This document shows, one piece after another, positions 61,951 through 64,000 of a stretch of 64,000 nt of DNA. Location: contig NZ_ML703268.1 of NCBI RefSeq assembly GCF_008520305.1, positions 62,001-126,000 on the forward strand, in the 5' to 3' direction. Below the pieces are notes generated by a model. That model saw nothing but the letters and a program-made list of their open reading frames with translations, ran no database searches and had not been told where the DNA came from. How positions within the stretch are numbered: position 1 is the first letter of the stretch; each line of letters begins with the position of its first letter. A program made the translations under genes and the position numbers. This DNA comes from Mesorhizobium sp. SARCC-RB16n. GTDB lineage: Bacteria; Pseudomonadota; Alphaproteobacteria; Rhizobiales; Rhizobiaceae.

Positions 61951-62469
61951 GTGACTAATCCAGCCTCCAATGATGTCATCCTCCGCCCCGGCACCATCGA
62001 TGACGTCGAAACCATCCACGGGGCGATCCTGAAGCTCGGCACCCATATCGGCGCGCCCGAGGAAATCATCTCGACGGCCGACGATCTCAGGACCTGGGGC
62101 TTTGGCGCAAAGCCCGCCTTCTCGACCCTGATTGCCGAAGTCGATGGCGAATTCGCCGGGCTTTGCCTGCATTTTCCGATCTTCTCGACCTGGATGGGGC
62201 GGCCTGGCGTCTATGTGCAGGACCTTTACGTCGAGGACCGGTTTCGTGGCCGCAAGGTCGGCGAACGCCTGCTGCGGCGCGTGGCGGCCGAGTGCCGTAG
62301 GGATGGCGGCGTGTATCTGAGACTGTCCGTCGACACCGACAATGAGGGCGCCAAGGCCTTTTACGAGAGGCTGGGCATTGCCTGGTCGAGCTACGAGCAG
62401 ACGCAGAAAATCATTGGCGAGGCTTTTTTCGCCTTCGGCGACGCGCCGGAAAATGGAGAGCAGGAATGA
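61951..62469 (+). CDS. GNAT-family N-acetyltransferase
   Basis: The 172-residue protein has the acetyl-CoA-binding motif VYVQDLYVEDRFRGRKVGER followed by LLRRVA and a late GNAT segment NEGAKAFYERLGIAWSSYEQ. It may acetylate the amine substrate or an intermediate. The start is GTG 61951. Its stop overlaps the next gene by four bases, so production is coupled to the deacetylase-like protein. Confidence 0.9.
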   Translation: MTNPASNDVILRPGTIDDVETIHGAILKLGTHIGAPEEIISTADDLRTWGFGAKPAFSTLIAEVDGEFAGLCLHFPIFSTWMGRPGVYVQDLYVEDRFRGRKVGERLLRRVAAECRRDGGVYLRLSVDTDNEGAKAFYERLGIAWSSYEQTQKIIGEAFFAFGDAPENGEQE

Positions 62470-63494
62470 AAGCCTTCTATGCGCCGGAGCAGAAGCGGCA
62501 CGATCCCAGGGCCTTTCTTTCCAGCGGTGCGGCGCAGCCCAACCCTGAAAAACCGGAACGCGTCGAAAGATTATTAGCCGGCGCAAGATCGGCCGGCTAC
62601 ACGATCGAGCGACCGCGCAGTCATGGGCTTGGCCCGGTCTCCGCCGTGCATACGCCCGAATATCTCGACTTCCTCGAACATATTTTCGAACGCTGGCAGC
62701 GCATCGATGGGGCTTCGGCCGAGGTCATTCCCAATATCCACCCGATCGCCCGCAACGGCTCCTATCCGGCCTCCGCCGTCGGTCAGGCCGGATACCACAT
62801 GGCCGACACCGCTTGCCCGATCTCGGGCGAGACATGGCAGAGCGCGCTGTGGAGCGCCTGGAGCGCGGTTGAGGCGGCGGAAACGGTGATGGCCGGCGCT
62901 TCCGGCGCCTATGCGCTGTGCCGACCGCCTGGCCATCACGCCTTTGCCGATGTCGCCGGCGGCTTCTGCTTTATCAACAATTCGGCCGTCGCGGCACAAA
63001 TGCTGCGCAGACAGGCGGCCCGCGTAGCGATTCTCGATGTCGACCTGCATCACGGCAACGGGACGCAAGGCATCTTCTACGCGCGGCCTGATGTGCTGAC
63101 TGTCTCGCTGCATGCCGATCCGGTGCGCTTCTACCCGTTCTTCTGGGGCCATGCCGACGAGCGCGGTGAAGGTCCGGGACTTGGCTACAATTTTAACCTG
63201 CCGCTGCCGCGCAAATCCGCGAATGCTGCGTTTCTCGAAGCGCTCGGCGTGGCGTTCCAGCGTATCCGCGCCTTCTCGCCTGACGCGCTGGTGGTGGCAC
63301 TCGGCCTCGACGCCTTCGAGGGCGATCCGTTCGGCGGGCTTTCGGTGACGACGCCAGGCTTCTCACGTATCGGGGAGGCCATCGCCAGTCTCGGCCTGCC
63401 GACGGTCATCGTCCAGGAAGGCGGCTATCTCTGCGACGAACTCGGCGACAATCTCACCGCCTTCCTCACCGGTTTTGGCGGCAAGGCGCGGTGA
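62466..63494 (+). CDS. Histone deacetylase-like amidohydrolase (acetylpolyamine type)
   Basis: The 342-residue zinc hydrolase has the HDAC superfamily motifs LCRPPGHHAFADVAGGFCFI, ILDVDLHHGNGTQGIFY (Asp-His ligand set) and LGLDAFEGDPFGG. The YPFFWGHADERGEGPG insertion is typical of bacterial acetylpolyamine amidohydrolases. It would remove acyl groups from an amine, the reverse of the coupled GNAT enzyme, or open an amide in the pathway. ATG 62466 overlaps the GNAT stop. Confidence 0.92.
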   Translation: MKAFYAPEQKRHDPRAFLSSGAAQPNPEKPERVERLLAGARSAGYTIERPRSHGLGPVSAVHTPEYLDFLEHIFERWQRIDGASAEVIPNIHPIARNGSYPASAVGQAGYHMADTACPISGETWQSALWSAWSAVEAAETVMAGASGAYALCRPPGHHAFADVAGGFCFINNSAVAAQMLRRQAARVAILDVDLHHGNGTQGIFYARPDVLTVSLHADPVRFYPFFWGHADERGEGPGLGYNFNLPLPRKSANAAFLEALGVAFQRIRAFSPDALVVALGLDAFEGDPFGGLSVTTPGFSRIGEAIASLGLPTVIVQEGGYLCDELGDNLTAFLTGFGGKAR

Positions 63495-63509
63495 CAATTC
63501 AAACTCGCG

Positions 63510-64000
63510 TCAGGAGCGTTGCTGCCTGAGCATGGCAATCACCCGGTGCACGCTCTCCAGCGTTTCGTCGATTTCGGACGCCGTATTGTAGTGCGCGATG
63601 CCGATGCGCACGACACCTTGCTCGGCCGGAATGCCGAGTTGGTGGACGATCTCCCAGGCATAGTTGTGGCCCGACCACAGGAAGATGTTTTCGGCGTTCA
63701 TTTGCCGCACAATGGTCTCGGGAACGATGCCATCGACGGTGAAGGAGACTGTCGGAACACGATCGACGAGGCGTTTCGGATCGGTGATGCCATGGATGGT
63801 CAACCCCGAAATATCGGACAGGCCATCGATCAACCTTTGCGCCAGCGGATTTTCGTAGGCGATGGAAATTTCGAACGCCTTGGCAATCCTGCGCCTTCTT
63901 GACCCACCCTCGCCGGCCGAGGCGCCGAGATCGGCAAAATAGTCGACAGCGGCGGTGAGCCCGGCCATCAGTTCGATCTGCGGCGTGCCGAGTTCGAAGC
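63510..64000 (-). CDS. Cysteine-desulfurase-like class V aminotransferase, C-terminal part (cut by window edge)
   Basis: The visible 163 codons run to the right edge on the minus strand. They match the C-terminal domain of the cysteine desulfurase-like family (AYENPLAQRLIDGLSDISGL, TVSFTVDGIVPETIVRQM and VRIGIAHYNTASEIDETLES). The PLP lysine and active-site cysteine lie outside the window. It converges on the HDAC-like gene, so it is probably not in that operon. Confidence 0.88.
   Translation of the reverse strand, partial: FELGTPQIELMAGLTAAVDYFADLGASAGEGGSRRRRIAKAFEISIAYENPLAQRLIDGLSDISGLTIHGITDPKRLVDRVPTVSFTVDGIVPETIVRQMNAENIFLWSGHNYAWEIVHQLGIPAEQGVVRIGIAHYNTASEIDETLESVHRVIAMLRQQRS

Noticed and set aside
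60844-62586. 580-codon minus-strand frame over the BKACE and GNAT genes
   Set aside because: It opposes three strong coding genes and has no known motifs.

Overview
The window is a 64 kb chromosomal segment of a GC-rich alphaproteobacterium, most likely a Mesorhizobium or close relative in the Phyllobacteriaceae. This rests on the families present (DUF982, DUF1402, DUF3126, bacterial transglutaminase-like cysteine peptidases, PilZ proteins of a rhizobial type, the B12-dependent NrdJ) and on a CtrA-type site. It is mostly housekeeping and transport genes in short operons, without rRNA, CRISPR arrays or intact insertion sequences.

Layout: 1-15.3 kb holds gatB (cut by the left edge), a CBS protein, a rhomboid protease, PAS and PilZ signalling proteins, a secreted cysteine peptidase, a gamma carbonic anhydrase, cysE, a cold-shock/DUF192/hydrolase operon, gloA and ilvA. 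15.7-20 kb holds two tandem lipoprotein hydrolases, adenine deaminase and a broken SecD-like fragment. At 20.47 kb a tRNA-Leu(TAA) starts a 4.5 kb segment ending in an imperfect copy of part of that tRNA; the segment carries a DNA-ligase remnant, membrane proteins, a Tat-exported beta carbonic anhydrase, a PilZ protein and a J-domain/winged-helix protein, and looks like a decayed island. 25-36 kb holds nudK, an Old Yellow Enzyme, a molybdopterin-binding protein, a universal stress protein, a purine phosphoribosyltransferase and nrdJ, which is preceded by two NrdR boxes.

At 36.1-37.4 kb there is a noticeably AT-richer two-gene unit, DUF488 plus an unrecognised partner, probably acquired by transfer. 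38.3-44.8 kb is a tripartite tricarboxylate transport locus (tctCBA) divergent from a TctD/TctE-like two-component system that is co-transcribed with a periplasmic binding protein. 44.8-53.3 kb holds a truncated lysozyme-inhibitor-like gene, a GH25 lysozyme lipoprotein, DedA and UppP membrane proteins, a second cysteine peptidase and several small enzymes.

The most coherent accessory system is 53.5-63.5 kb: a LysR regulator divergent from an amino-acid-type ABC importer followed by a dimethylformamidase-like amidohydrolase, a class III aminotransferase, a beta-keto acid cleavage enzyme (BKACE), a GNAT acetyltransferase and a histone-deacetylase-like amidohydrolase, with an acyl-CoA thioesterase on the other side of the regulator. 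Together these read as uptake, amide hydrolysis, transamination, keto-acid cleavage and CoA-ester hydrolysis of an unidentified nitrogenous compound. The right edge cuts a cysteine-desulfurase-like gene.
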